34,184 bases of DNA, taken from the NCBI GenBank assembly GCA_947460915.1, contig CANHKJ010000002.1, forward strand, positions 1 to 34,184. Direction: 5' to 3'. Every line of letters begins with the position of its first letter. The stretch's first letter is position 1. Both the position numbers and the translations under genes were made by a program. The notes below the pieces were generated by a model, which did not search any database, had not been told where the DNA came from, and saw only the letters and a program-made list of their open reading frames with translations. The stretch is from Verrucomicrobiia bacterium. Lineage in GTDB: Bacteria > Verrucomicrobiota > Verrucomicrobiia > Verrucomicrobiales > Akkermansiaceae. Shown here piece by piece: positions 24,362-34,101 of the stretch.

Positions 24362-27037
24362 ATGAAAACCCAATCAATCATCCTCTGCCTCCTAACGATC
24401 GTTTCTGCATCAGCTGTACCCGCTACCAGTAACCTAACCCTAGTCAATCAAGCAGGGTTCAATCAGATCGCCGTTACGGTAGATCCAGGAAGTGGACTTT
24501 CGGATACTGAGGTCACAACCCTCACTGGCTCGGTGGATGCTCTTTTTAACATCGATCCCCAGAGTGGCAGTGTATCTGAGTTGACATTCACCAATGGACG
24601 AGCGAACGGCACCAATATGACTTTTTCGCGATCGATCTTTTTCCTTGGAGGTTACAATATCACCGTTAGTAATCTTTCTAGTTCTCTTTACACGGTGCTA
24701 CCTCCAGGTGTTGTAAATCCGATCAATGGACAATTCGAAGGTAACCAACATGCTTTTTTGATCGATCAAGGAAATATTAATGGTTCGACTAACGGTTTGA
24801 TTGGCAACAACACCATTAATGAGTCTTTTTCTTCGGCAAACCCTGCAAGTGGTAATGGAAGCGGTTCAGGGACTGTGACGCTCACGAATCTGGGCGATTC
24901 GGGAAATTTTCGGATTTATGATTCGGTGGTAACTTTGCCTGTGACCATTGCGGACACCTTTCTGGCTGGCTCTACCAATGTGAATCTCACTGGCAGCGGC
25001 ACGTTGAAATTCGCTGGGAGGACACAAGTTCCCATCAATCAGACTGTAGCCGACACTTTGTGGACTGGTGCAGTGAATCAGGATTGGAAAAACCCTTTTA
25101 ACTGGAGCAATGGAGTTCCGCAAGAAAGTGCGCCGCAATGGTCAGCTTTCATTAACACGGCTTCGGGGAATTTCCCTTCGATTACGATACCCGGAAACTA
25201 TCAAGGAGATTGGGATATCGTCGTCGGTGGTGGCACTAACGGGCGTTTGGACCAATCCGCAGGAACAGTTTCCACTGGCAATGGCAATTGGTTTTTCCTA
25301 GGTTGGCAGGGAGCCCAAGGCACCTACAACCAGAGCGGTAGCGGTAGTCTCAGAGTAGGCGGCTTGACTGACCCGAATGGGAATATGCTCATCGGTTTGG
25401 ATAACGGAACCGTTGCTACTTGGAATGTCAATACGACTGGAACGGCACAGGCTGGGGGCATCTTTGCGGGGTGTAATGGCGCGGCGACGGGAGTCATTAA
25501 CATGACAGCGGGTGCGGTAAATGTAGCTGGTGAGATGCAAGTCGGAGGAAGTTTCTTCGGTAATGGTGGCGTCGGTCAACTCAACATGAATGGCGGTTCG
25601 ATTACGGCAAACATTGTATCTTTCGCAAGGGGAGGGAATAACCTCGCAGCCATTTCTGGAAGCGGAGTCATTACAGGTGGTTCATTAAGTTCACGTCAGT
25701 GGTTCACCCTCGGTTTTGCAGGAAATTCCTCCAATAATGCCTCGGTCACTAATAATGGGGGTACGATTCAGATCAATACTGCCGGCGGCGGCTTGCTAGA
25801 AATGGGAGTCTTTGATGCGACATCTAACATTTTCACACTTAATTCCGGCAGTGTAAATCTCCAGAACAACGCTAGCATTGGTTTTGGTCAGGGCGGAAAC
25901 CACACTGGCACCTCCACTTTTACACAAAATGGTGGCTCGGTTACTTTCTTTAGTGATGCAGGCGTCACAATCGGCGGCAGCGGTAGTTTGAATCTGGGTA
26001 ATGGCGCGAGTACCGGCACATATGCATACAATCTCAACGGAGGAACCCTGACAATTCCAACCGTGTCAAGGGTATCTGCTGGTGCAAACGGCTCTTTTTA
26101 TTTTAATGGAGGAGTCCTCATCGCGGCAACAAGTTCTACTACTTTTATGCAAGGCTTATCAGCTGCGTGGATCCAGAATGGTGGCGCAAAAATTAACACG
26201 AATGGCAATGATATAACGATCGCACAACCCTTGCTCGACGCAGGCACAGGAGGTCTTTCCAAATTAGGGGCAGGCACTCTTACTCTAGCTGGCGCCAATA
26301 CCTATGACGGAAATACAACTGTGAGTACCGGGGGTGAACTCATTCTCGCAGACAATGCTAGTTTGCGTTTTGTCCCTAGCTCGGCTGGCATAAACAATCG
26401 CCTTACTGGCAGCGGTTCGGTCAAACTCGACGGTGACTTCTTGATCGATCTTTCACTTGCGAGTATGACGCCTGGACATGCTTGGACCCTAGTTGATGTG
26501 GCAAGTCTTACGGAAACTTATGGCAATACTTTCACAGTACTTGGTTGGAACGAAACTTCTCCTGGTGTATGGCTTGCTCCAGGTGCGCCCTATCGGTTTA
26601 CCGAATCTAACGGAATTCTCGATGTGGTGAGTAGTGATCTTGATGGCGATGGCATGAATGATTCATTCGAGCAGATCATCATCAACGCTAATATGAACGA
26701 TAGCATCAATACCATAAATGACGTGCTCCATGGAGCTGACTTTGATCGCGACGGCACAGATAACCTCACAGAATTTCGTTTGGGACTTCAGCCAACCAAC
26801 TCGAATAGTCGATTTTTTGTTGCTTCTAACGACAGAAATCTTGCTGATGGATTCACTCTTGGATGGCAAGGCAAGGCTGGGTTAACTTTCAAGGTCGAGC
26901 GCTCTGCGACAGTCGCGATCGGTTCTTGGTCGGTGATTCACACGGTGACTCCTGCTACAGATGGTCCCATATCTTTCACCGACTTAGCACCCGTGCCCTC
27001 AAGTAAGGCGTTCTACCGAGTGATCTTAGCGCCATGA
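24362..27037 (+). CDS. Large secreted autotransporter-associated beta-strand repeat protein
   Basis: This protein of 891 residues is rich in Gly, Asn, Thr and Ser. The signal peptide ends near 'IVSASAVPA'. The first 220 residues are beta-rich and unassigned. A 'LWTGAVNQDWKNPFNWSNG' block near residue 233 starts a long right-handed beta-helix-like region of imperfect repeats. The segment 'LSKLGAGTLTLAGANTYDGNTTVSTGGELIL' (about 633-665) is the autotransporter-associated beta strand repeat (TIGR02601). The C-terminus has two Ca-binding-like repeats ('DLDGDGMNDSFE', 'DFDRDGTDNLTEF') and a final module ending 'AFYRVILAP'. No PEP-CTERM or autotransporter barrel is present. It is likely a surface or secreted matrix protein. 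It lies 32 bp after the redoxin gene and may share its transcript. Confidence 0.8.
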   Translation: MKTQSIILCLLTIVSASAVPATSNLTLVNQAGFNQIAVTVDPGSGLSDTEVTTLTGSVDALFNIDPQSGSVSELTFTNGRANGTNMTFSRSIFFLGGYNITVSNLSSSLYTVLPPGVVNPINGQFEGNQHAFLIDQGNINGSTNGLIGNNTINESFSSANPASGNGSGSGTVTLTNLGDSGNFRIYDSVVTLPVTIADTFLAGSTNVNLTGSGTLKFAGRTQVPINQTVADTLWTGAVNQDWKNPFNWSNGVPQESAPQWSAFINTASGNFPSITIPGNYQGDWDIVVGGGTNGRLDQSAGTVSTGNGNWFFLGWQGAQGTYNQSGSGSLRVGGLTDPNGNMLIGLDNGTVATWNVNTTGTAQAGGIFAGCNGAATGVINMTAGAVNVAGEMQVGGSFFGNGGVGQLNMNGGSITANIVSFARGGNNLAAISGSGVITGGSLSSRQWFTLGFAGNSSNNASVTNNGGTIQINTAGGGLLEMGVFDATSNIFTLNSGSVNLQNNASIGFGQGGNHTGTSTFTQNGGSVTFFSDAGVTIGGSGSLNLGNGASTGTYAYNLNGGTLTIPTVSRVSAGANGSFYFNGGVLIAATSSTTFMQGLSAAWIQNGGAKINTNGNDITIAQPLLDAGTGGLSKLGAGTLTLAGANTYDGNTTVSTGGELILADNASLRFVPSSAGINNRLTGSGSVKLDGDFLIDLSLASMTPGHAWTLVDVASLTETYGNTFTVLGWNETSPGVWLAPGAPYRFTESNGILDVVSSDLDGDGMNDSFEQIIINANMNDSINTINDVLHGADFDRDGTDNLTEFRLGLQPTNSNSRFFVASNDRNLADGFTLGWQGKAGLTFKVERSATVAIGSWSVIHTVTPATDGPISFTDLAPVPSSKAFYRVILAP

Positions 27038-27239
27038 TTTAAGATGCACATTATGGACGTTTATGTGTTTATCGAGACAGCGAAAAGCGTTTGGTAAACC
27101 ATCGTCTAACAGGCGGCGCTTACCTCGGATAAATCAAAAAGTTGCCTCTCCATAAGTCTCGAAATCTATCTATATTGCTCAAGAAAAGTTGTTTGAAAAA
27201 AATGATTCACAGGCTTATGTTCACAGCTGCACTTCGATC

Positions 27240-30200
27240 ATGATGAAATTCGGCAACCAAAAATTTGCAAATTTTGTGCTCTGGCTCTTCGCGAGTTCAG
27301 TGCTGCATGCCGACCTCATTCATCGCTGGTCTTTCGATCTTCCCTCTGGCACCATAGCCCCGAATACGAATCTAACAGACAGCATTACTGCCGCCACTGC
27401 CACTCTCCGTGGTATTGGTGCAACCTCAAACGGTACATCGATTGTATTGCCCGGCACCACCTCTGGAAATCAAGCACCCTCTAACATTTCCGCCTACATC
27501 GATCTCCCTAACGGTCTGATTTCATCGAAAACAAATCTTACCGTGGAAATATGGGCTACGCCACTGAGTCATCAAACTTTCCAGCGCCTCCTTGATTTCG
27601 GCCGTATCACCCAAGCTGGCGATGGTCTTGGTGCACCCGGCGAAATCACGGGTATTGCCAGCACCGCGCCTGGTGCCACCAGTTCCTCCGCCGGGCTGAC
27701 GCTCACCCTGGCTCGCGATGGCGCAGGCAATCTCAGCCAACAACGGTTCGAAACCCGAATCAACGGCGTCGGGGCGGGGGACGCGACCGGTCAATACGGC
27801 ATCTCTGATACGAACATCGCCACCACCGCCGGCACGGAATATCACTACGTCCTCACCTTCCAAAGCGGCATCGGGGCCTTTGCTTCCACTGGCGGACGGG
27901 CCTCATGGTATCGCAACGGTGCTCTCATTGCCTCGCTCGACACCAGCTTTCGCCTCAACCAGATTGAGGACGTAAACAACTGGCTCGGCCGCTCGCATTG
28001 GAGTGGCGACCGCAACACTCACGCTGCCTATAACGAAGTCCGCGTGTATGACCACGCGATGACCCCGGCGGAAATCACCGCCAGCTTCAGTTCCGGTGCG
28101 AATCCTTCGTTTCCGCTATCAGACATCGCACACCGTTGGTCCTTCGGAAATAATGTGGGCAACGCCAACACCGGCACCACCGTTCTGGACCTTGTTGGTA
28201 ATGCAAACGCCACGATCCGTGGAAACGGAGCCACCTTCAGTGGCACTGCCCTCAGCCTTCCTGGCACTACCGATGGCAATCAAACACCATCTAACATCTC
28301 CGCCTACGTGGATCTCCCCAACGGCATCATCTCCTCGAAAACCAGTATCACCTTCGAACTCTGGGCGACGCCAGTCAATGCGCGGAACTGGCAGCGCATC
28401 GTTGACATTGGCCGCACGAATCTCGCAGGAAATGCCGCAGCGCAAGGAGTTGGAGCCGCTCCCGGTGAAATTCTCCATACCGCCACCGTCGCCCCCGGAG
28501 GGACGGGTTCCAGCGACAACCTCATGCTCGCCATTAATCGTGGAACTGCTGCCAATCAGCAGCGACTTGTTGGCCGCCTCAACGATGCCGCTGAGCTAGC
28601 CACCGATTCCAACCTCACCCTCACCACCGGCACTCGCCACCACTTTGCCATCACCTACACCGATGGCGCGGGTTCCTCCGGTAGCAGTGGCGGTCAGCTC
28701 GCTTGGTATCTCAACGGCACCCTAGCTGCCACCCGCGACCTGCCCTTCAAGCTCTCCGCCATCGAGGACGTCAACAACTGGCTCGGCCGCTCGCAATACA
28801 GCGGCGACTCCAACGGCAACGTCATCTACGACGAGGTTCGCATCCACCGCCGCGCGCTCAGCCCGAACGAAATCCTCAACAGCATCAGCATCGGTCCCAA
28901 CCCAAACTTCCCGCCGCCCACCACCGTCACCGATGCCGCTACACTCCATCGCCAGCAGAAGGTCCGCATCGCTGTGCTGGCAAACGATAGCGGCACCCTC
29001 GATCCAACTACGGTGATCATAGTACAAGCGTCCCAGTTCGGCACCACCACCATCAGCCCGAACGGCAGCATCCTTTACACCCACACCAGCGGCAGCCCGA
29101 CGACCGATAGTTTTACTTACCGCGTCAATGGCGCGGGCGGGCAGTCGCAGCCTGCCATCGTCACGCTGACCTTCTCCGATCAACTTCGCATCCCTAACAA
29201 CTCCTTTCAAGTCCCCGCCAATCCTCCACCAGTGTCGATTGCGGCGGTGAATGCTTTCACCGGACTTTCCTTCGATCAACCCGTCTGCATTGCCTCACCT
29301 CCCGGCGACACCCAGCGTGTCTTCATTTGTCAAAAAGGCGGGCTCTTGCGCGTGATTCCGAATGTCACTGCTGCCACTCCCACCGCTACCACCGTACTGA
29401 CTTTGAGCGCAGCCACTGGAGGACTCTTCAACGGTCGCAATCCTGCCGAAGCCATCAACACCGGCAGCGAGTGCGGACTGCTCGGCATGGCCTTTCACCC
29501 GAATTACGCCAGCAACGGCCACGTCTTCCTTTTCTATTCCGTCAACATTGGCGGCGCCCTGCATCAACGCGTTTCTCGCATCACATTCAACAATCCGAAC
29601 TCCGCCAATCCTACCGCTAACCTCGCTTCCGAGCGCATCCTCATCCAGCAAGCCGATGAAGCTGGCAATCACAACGGCGGTGACCTCCATTTCGGGCCTG
29701 ATGGATTTTTGTACATCTCCCTCGGCGATGAAGGAGGGCAAAACGACCAATACGCCAACAGCCAGCGCATCAATAAAGATTTCTTCGCAGGAATGCTGCG
29801 CATCGACGTCGATCTCGAAGGCACAGAAATCGCGGGAAATCCTGCAGCCACCGACGATGCAAACATCCCGCCCAACAGCCACCCCGCGATCGTTCTTCAT
29901 AGCGGCCTGCCCGCCTATGAAATCCCGACCGACAACCCATGGATCGGCGCCACTTCCTTCAACGGACTCGCCGTGACCGCCTCTTCGGTTAGAACCGAAT
30001 TTTGGGCCGCCGGCCTGCGCAATCCTTGGCGCTTTTCCTTTGATCCCGTCACTGGAGAACTTTGGTGCGGCGACGTCGGCGGCGGCGCGCGCGAAGAAAT
30101 TAACGTCCTCACCCGCGGAGGCAACTACGGCTGGGTATGGCGCGAGGGCATGATCGCCGGGCCCGTCGGTGGAGCGCCCGGCGGCTTCACCCACATCAAT

Positions 30201-31820
30201 CCGCTCTTCGATTACCAACGTGGCACAGGCACCTTCCAAGGCACCAGCGTCACGGGAGGACTCGTCTATCGCGGAACCCGCATGGCCTCACTCACCGGTG
30301 CCTATATTTTTGCCGATTATAACTCCGGAAACGTCTGGTCGCTCGTCCGTAACGGCAGCAACCCGCCCACCGTCAACCGCATCCTCGGCGAGGGCGGCAT
30401 CGTCGGCTTTGGCTGCGATCCATCGAATGGCGATGTCCTGATGGCCGACATCAACGACAACATCATCCGTCGCATTACCACCGTCACCGATACCAGCACC
30501 TACCCCGCTACTCTAACAGCTACTGGGATTTTCTCTGATCTAACGGATTTGTCGCCCGCGCCAGGCCTGCTGCCCTATCAAATCAACCTGCCCTTCTGGA
30601 GCGATCACGCCATCAAGCGCCGCTGGTTCACCCTTCCCGATGCCTCCTCGAAAATGACCTGGTCGCGCGACGGCGAGTGGTCATTCCCTACAGGACAGAT
30701 CTGGGTGAAACACTTTGACATTGAGACCACCCGCGGCAATCCCTCCACCCGCAAGCGTTTGGAAACCCGCCTGCTCGTCAAAAACGCCAGCGGTGCTTAT
30801 GGCGTCAGCTACCGCTGGAACGAGGCCGGCACGGAAGCCAATCTCGTCGGTGAACCGGGTGAAGATTTCGACCTATCCATTACCGTCGGTGGTTCTCCGC
30901 AAACCCAGCGTTGGCGCATTCCCAGTCGCTCCGAGTGCATGACCTGTCACACTCCGCAGGCCGGCTTCGCGCTTTCCTCCAACACCCGCCAATACAACAT
31001 GGACAGCATCATTCCCGGCTTTTCTGGCAACCAGATTGAGGTCTTAAAAAATGGCGGTTACTTTTCTAACAATCCGGATTCTTTCAACTTGCTCCCGCGC
31101 CATTTGAGACCCGATGAAACGGCGTATCCTGCCGAGGCCCGCGTTCGTTCTTACCTCGATGTAAACTGTGCCTACTGCCACCAAAGCGGAGGAAATGCTA
31201 CTCCTTCGATGTGGGACGGTCGTCACGAGCTCACCCTCGACCAAACCGGACTCATCCTTGGCAATGCCAGTAATAACGGTGGCAATCCGCTCAACAAACT
31301 CGTCGTGCCCGGTTCCACTGTCCATTCCATCCTCCTCAATCGCACCGCTGCATCTAACGGATTCACCCGCATGCCACCGCTGGGCAGCAACGTGGTCGAT
31401 CCCGCGGGAGTCGCTCTACTCACCGAGTGGATCCAGAACGAACTCCTCACTCGCCAAACGTATGATCAATGGCGCGCCGCTGAGTTTCTATCTGGAACCA
31501 GTCCACAAGGTGCAGCGACCGCAGACCCAGACGGTGATGGCTCTAACAATCATTTTGAATTCCTCGCTGGTACTAATCCCTTGTCAGGGAATTCATTTCC
31601 CCATACATCTGTTAGCCTCAATGGTTCGCAAGTTTCCTTTAGCCTCGATCTTCCGCCGAACCGCTCTGCGATCATCGAGCACTCGGAAGATCTTCAGCAA
31701 TGGACACCATGGAATGTCCCCGGCAACCAAGGCCTGCCGACCCAAGGTGGTCCGAGGACCTTCACCGGTCCCAAACCCGGAGCAGACGCCTTCTTTCGCG
31801 CCCGGGTGAATCAGAACTAA
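27240..31820 (+). CDS. Secreted LamG-LamG-Ig-PQQ sugar dehydrogenase-diheme cytochrome fusion
   Basis: This protein has 1526 residues from ATG 27240. After a signal peptide ('ANFVLWLFASSVLHA') come two LamG-type lectin-like domains (about 25-294 and 295-560), recent tandem duplicates by DNA. A cadherin/Ig-like domain follows (about 561-655), then a PQQ-dependent soluble glucose dehydrogenase-type propeller (about 665-1085): 'ECGLLGMAFHPNY', 'HNGGDLHFGPDGFLYISLGDEGGQND', 'GLRNPWRFSFDP'. A SO2930/TIGR03806-like cytochrome region (about 1085-1430) has heme sites 'CMTCH' (from residue 1233) and 'CAYCH' (from 1310). The C-terminus has a 'DPDGDGSNNHFEF' repeat and an 'AFFRARV' end module. Inferred role: sugar oxidation at a bound polysaccharide with electrons passed to heme. 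The start at 27189 in the track lacks a signal-like N-terminus. Confidence 0.85.
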   Translation: MMKFGNQKFANFVLWLFASSVLHADLIHRWSFDLPSGTIAPNTNLTDSITAATATLRGIGATSNGTSIVLPGTTSGNQAPSNISAYIDLPNGLISSKTNLTVEIWATPLSHQTFQRLLDFGRITQAGDGLGAPGEITGIASTAPGATSSSAGLTLTLARDGAGNLSQQRFETRINGVGAGDATGQYGISDTNIATTAGTEYHYVLTFQSGIGAFASTGGRASWYRNGALIASLDTSFRLNQIEDVNNWLGRSHWSGDRNTHAAYNEVRVYDHAMTPAEITASFSSGANPSFPLSDIAHRWSFGNNVGNANTGTTVLDLVGNANATIRGNGATFSGTALSLPGTTDGNQTPSNISAYVDLPNGIISSKTSITFELWATPVNARNWQRIVDIGRTNLAGNAAAQGVGAAPGEILHTATVAPGGTGSSDNLMLAINRGTAANQQRLVGRLNDAAELATDSNLTLTTGTRHHFAITYTDGAGSSGSSGGQLAWYLNGTLAATRDLPFKLSAIEDVNNWLGRSQYSGDSNGNVIYDEVRIHRRALSPNEILNSISIGPNPNFPPPTTVTDAATLHRQQKVRIAVLANDSGTLDPTTVIIVQASQFGTTTISPNGSILYTHTSGSPTTDSFTYRVNGAGGQSQPAIVTLTFSDQLRIPNNSFQVPANPPPVSIAAVNAFTGLSFDQPVCIASPPGDTQRVFICQKGGLLRVIPNVTAATPTATTVLTLSAATGGLFNGRNPAEAINTGSECGLLGMAFHPNYASNGHVFLFYSVNIGGALHQRVSRITFNNPNSANPTANLASERILIQQADEAGNHNGGDLHFGPDGFLYISLGDEGGQNDQYANSQRINKDFFAGMLRIDVDLEGTEIAGNPAATDDANIPPNSHPAIVLHSGLPAYEIPTDNPWIGATSFNGLAVTASSVRTEFWAAGLRNPWRFSFDPVTGELWCGDVGGGAREEINVLTRGGNYGWVWREGMIAGPVGGAPGGFTHINPLFDYQRGTGTFQGTSVTGGLVYRGTRMASLTGAYIFADYNSGNVWSLVRNGSNPPTVNRILGEGGIVGFGCDPSNGDVLMADINDNIIRRITTVTDTSTYPATLTATGIFSDLTDLSPAPGLLPYQINLPFWSDHAIKRRWFTLPDASSKMTWSRDGEWSFPTGQIWVKHFDIETTRGNPSTRKRLETRLLVKNASGAYGVSYRWNEAGTEANLVGEPGEDFDLSITVGGSPQTQRWRIPSRSECMTCHTPQAGFALSSNTRQYNMDSIIPGFSGNQIEVLKNGGYFSNNPDSFNLLPRHLRPDETAYPAEARVRSYLDVNCAYCHQSGGNATPSMWDGRHELTLDQTGLILGNASNNGGNPLNKLVVPGSTVHSILLNRTAASNGFTRMPPLGSNVVDPAGVALLTEWIQNELLTRQTYDQWRAAEFLSGTSPQGAATADPDGDGSNNHFEFLAGTNPLSGNSFPHTSVSLNGSQVSFSLDLPPNRSAIIEHSEDLQQWTPWNVPGNQGLPTQGGPRTFTGPKPGADAFFRARVNQN
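27312..28916 (+). repeat. Tandem duplication encoding two LamG-type domains
   Basis: Two units of about 810 and 795 bp (27312-28121, 28122-28916) match closely in protein and partly in DNA. Both begin 'HRWSF', share 'NISAYVDLPNG'-like, 'EDVNNWLGRS' and 'DEVR'-like blocks, and end in 'GPNPNFP'/'GANPSFP'. The duplication lies within the large dehydrogenase gene. Confidence 0.8.
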
Positions 31821-31945
31821 CTTTTTTATGCCCTGCTTGACTCACCAGATCCAAATGCCGTCTCGGTCCATTTTTTCTTCTTCATCAAATTCAAATTGTG
31901 CAGCCATGAAAAAGCGATGCAGGACTGATCAAGTTGCCTAAAAAC

Positions 31946-33193
31946 ATGAAACAGAATGCTGTCATGTCAGATCTCATTCATGCAAATCCACCGCGCATTC
32001 GCAAAGTGTCTGTTTATTGCTTCAATGGCATTCTCATTTCACTCATCGCCTGGGTGGGAGTCGTAGTCTCGAATACGTTCATGGACTCTGGCAGGAGCAA
32101 CGATGTTCCCATTTTGCTATTGGGGCTCATGCTTTCCGTGGCATGGATGTTATGGGGCGTTATTCCTGCGCTTCATCATATGATTTTAGAACCAGTGCTG
32201 TGCGATCCAGCGCCGAGAAAAATTTCGATTTTCCGGAAGGGAATGCCGTTTATTGCAGTTGAGTTTGTTTTGGTCACCAGCGTCATTCTTTTTGCTTTGC
32301 CCTGCAATCCGAATGGAATTCTCAAAGCGTTGCTTCTACCGTTGATTGCTCATTCCGTTTTGTTAGTGAGGGGACCATGGTTTACCTTACCCGTGGTTGG
32401 ATCATTCGCCCTCCATTTTGCACTACTGTCTCCGCCAGGTATGGATTTTTTTCTCGAAGCGGGTTTTACCATTGTCTCTGTGCAAATGGTTGTTGCGACG
32501 GAACGAAGCCATGCCGAAGCACGCAAAATCGCCATGCGTCTCGAACTCGCCAACTCGGAGTTAGCGGCGTATGCTTTGCAAGCTGAAGAGTTGGCAGTTA
32601 CTCGTGAGAGAAGCAGAATGGCACGGGAAATTCACGATTTGATTGGCCATTACCTCACGGTCATCCGGGTTCAGCTTGAGGCGGCATTACGCATTCAGGA
32701 AAGCCAACCGGCAAAGGCTTTGGACGCAGTCCGCAACGCCCGTGAGTGTGCTGGGGAAGGTCTCCGCGAGATTCGCAATTCAGTAGAAAGCCTACGCTCG
32801 GGTCCGCTAGAAAATCGTTCCCTCTGCGAAGCTCTTTTAGTCCTGGTGACGGAAAGTGAACGTGCGGGTCAACTTGTCAACCTCGTCGTGAAAGGGAGTG
32901 AAAGGCCTCTTGGTCGAGCTACGGCCCTCACGATTTACCGCGCCTCTCAGGAAGCGCTTACGAATGCGAGAAAGCATGCCCCTGAGGCGAGGGTTACACT
33001 CGAACTCCAGTTCGATCGACGCGGGGAAGTGGTCTTACGAGCTTCTGATGATGGCCCAGGGAATCTTGCCTGCTCTAGTTCTGGTTTCGGGTTGACTGGT
33101 CTTCAGGAACGTGCTGCTTTGGTGGGCGGCTCATTGGTGCTTGATCGGACAGCTGGTTCTGGATTTTCCTTTGTCCTCACAATTCCTTCATGA
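31946..33193 (+). CDS. Membrane sensor histidine kinase, NarL/DesK type
   Basis: This protein of 415 residues starts at ATG 31946; the TTG at 31934 in the track is less likely. The first 185 residues hold about six membrane helices ('GILISLIAWVGVVVSN', 'ILLLGLMLSVAWMLWG', 'FVLVTSVILFALP' and others) with little outside the membrane, a layout like DesK-type kinases that sense the membrane itself. The HisKA_3 dimerisation region has the phospho-acceptor His in 'RMAREIHDLIGHYLTVIRVQLEAAL'. The ATPase domain has 'ALTIYRASQEALTNARKHA', 'DDGPGN' and 'GFGLTGLQERAALVGG'. Its stop overlaps the response regulator start by 4 bp (ATGA), so they are translationally coupled. The signal is unknown; the neighbouring extracellular oxidases are possible targets. 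Confidence 0.92.
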   Translation: MKQNAVMSDLIHANPPRIRKVSVYCFNGILISLIAWVGVVVSNTFMDSGRSNDVPILLLGLMLSVAWMLWGVIPALHHMILEPVLCDPAPRKISIFRKGMPFIAVEFVLVTSVILFALPCNPNGILKALLLPLIAHSVLLVRGPWFTLPVVGSFALHFALLSPPGMDFFLEAGFTIVSVQMVVATERSHAEARKIAMRLELANSELAAYALQAEELAVTRERSRMAREIHDLIGHYLTVIRVQLEAALRIQESQPAKALDAVRNARECAGEGLREIRNSVESLRSGPLENRSLCEALLVLVTESERAGQLVNLVVKGSERPLGRATALTIYRASQEALTNARKHAPEARVTLELQFDRRGEVVLRASDDGPGNLACSSSGFGLTGLQERAALVGGSLVLDRTAGSGFSFVLTIPS

Positions 33194-33843
33194 AACCGAT
33201 CCGCATTATGCTCTGTGATGACCAGGCTCTTTTTAGGGATGGCCTGAGGATGTTGCTTTCTTTGCAAGTGGACTTGGAGATAGTTGGCGAAGCGGAAAAT
33301 GGAGCCGCAGCAGTGGAGTTGGCGCACAGCCTCAACCCGGACGTTGTGATCATGGATCTGCGGATGCCGGGCATGAATGGGATCGAGGCCACACGCCGCT
33401 TGCGGAGCGTAAGTCCCAATTCCAAAGTCATCGTCCTGACGACCTTTCGCGAGGATGAAGAAATATTTGAGGCTTTGCGAGCTGGCGCTTGTGGCTATAT
33501 TCTCAAGGATATCCCCACTGAGCAGTTAGCCGAGGCGATTCGTAATGCACATAAAGGCGGAACCTACCTAGAGCCGGGAGTGGCCTCACGCGTCGTTGAA
33601 GAATTCTCTCGCCTTTCTGGGATGCCCAGCCAACGCCCTGTGCATGACATTTACCAGTTCTCTGTCCGCGAGCTTGACGTATTACGGCAAGTGACGCGTG
33701 GGCGCACCAATAAAGAGATTGCCAGCGCGCTCAATATCACCGAGGGAACAGTGAAAAATCACCTGACTTCCATTTTCTCTCGGCTCAGCGTTCAAGACCG
33801 AACGCAAGCAGCTCTCAAAGCTCGTGAGATTGGCATCACTTGA
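33190..33843 (+). CDS. LuxR/NarL-family response regulator
   Basis: This protein of 217 residues has a receiver domain with the acidic pair D10/D11, phospho-acceptor D56 in 'VVIMDLRMPGMNG', a Thr in 'VIVLTTF' and Lys in 'YILKDIP'. The LuxR-type helix-turn-helix is 'FSVRELDVLRQVTRGRTNKEIASALNITEGTVKNHLTSIFSRLSV'. It is the partner of the kinase encoded immediately upstream, with a 4-bp overlap. It ends the operon; a terminator lies about 230 bp downstream. Targets are not evident from the sequence, although the GGTCA repeats before the cytochrome-monooxygenase gene are the clearest operator-like array in this half of the window. Confidence 0.95.
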   Translation: MKPIRIMLCDDQALFRDGLRMLLSLQVDLEIVGEAENGAAAVELAHSLNPDVVIMDLRMPGMNGIEATRRLRSVSPNSKVIVLTTFREDEEIFEALRAGACGYILKDIPTEQLAEAIRNAHKGGTYLEPGVASRVVEEFSRLSGMPSQRPVHDIYQFSVRELDVLRQVTRGRTNKEIASALNITEGTVKNHLTSIFSRLSVQDRTQAALKAREIGIT

Positions 33844-34075
33844 ATTCGGGTTGTAAAGTCATGAACTGGAGATCAAATTATGATTGCGTGTTCAATGATG
33901 CCATGCTTCTTTTGATGATTGCCATAGTATCTCTGAATCTAACGAAAGTGATGGCGGATTTTATTCAGCTGCTGCGCACTCGCTCCCCAACCCGCGCATC
34001 GTTTTCGATCCCAGAGGGACGGAGAACTATTTGCACGGAGTAGGGCGCAAAGGACGATCGTGCCGAGTTGGAGTT

Positions 34076-34099
34076 GCGCCAACTGTTTGGTGCTTTTTT
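34076..34099 (+). terminator. Intrinsic terminator downstream of the two-component genes
   Basis: GCGCCAA (34076-34082), loop CTGT and TTGGTGC (34087-34093) form a 7-bp stem with one G-U pair, followed directly by six T. The gap 33844-34075 before it contains no convincing gene. The terminator stands between converging genes. Confidence 0.75.
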
Positions 34100-34101
34100 C
34101 G

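Noticed and set aside
29295-30239. 314-aa minus-strand ORF
   Set aside because: Shadow of the PQQ dehydrogenase region in GC-rich DNA; low-complexity composition and no family resemblance.
33861-34043. Small ORF of about 60 codons after the response regulator, with a hydrophobic stretch
   Set aside because: No homology by eye, no ribosome-binding site and poor coding character at the C-terminus; it may be chance. The region 33844-34075 otherwise shows nothing.
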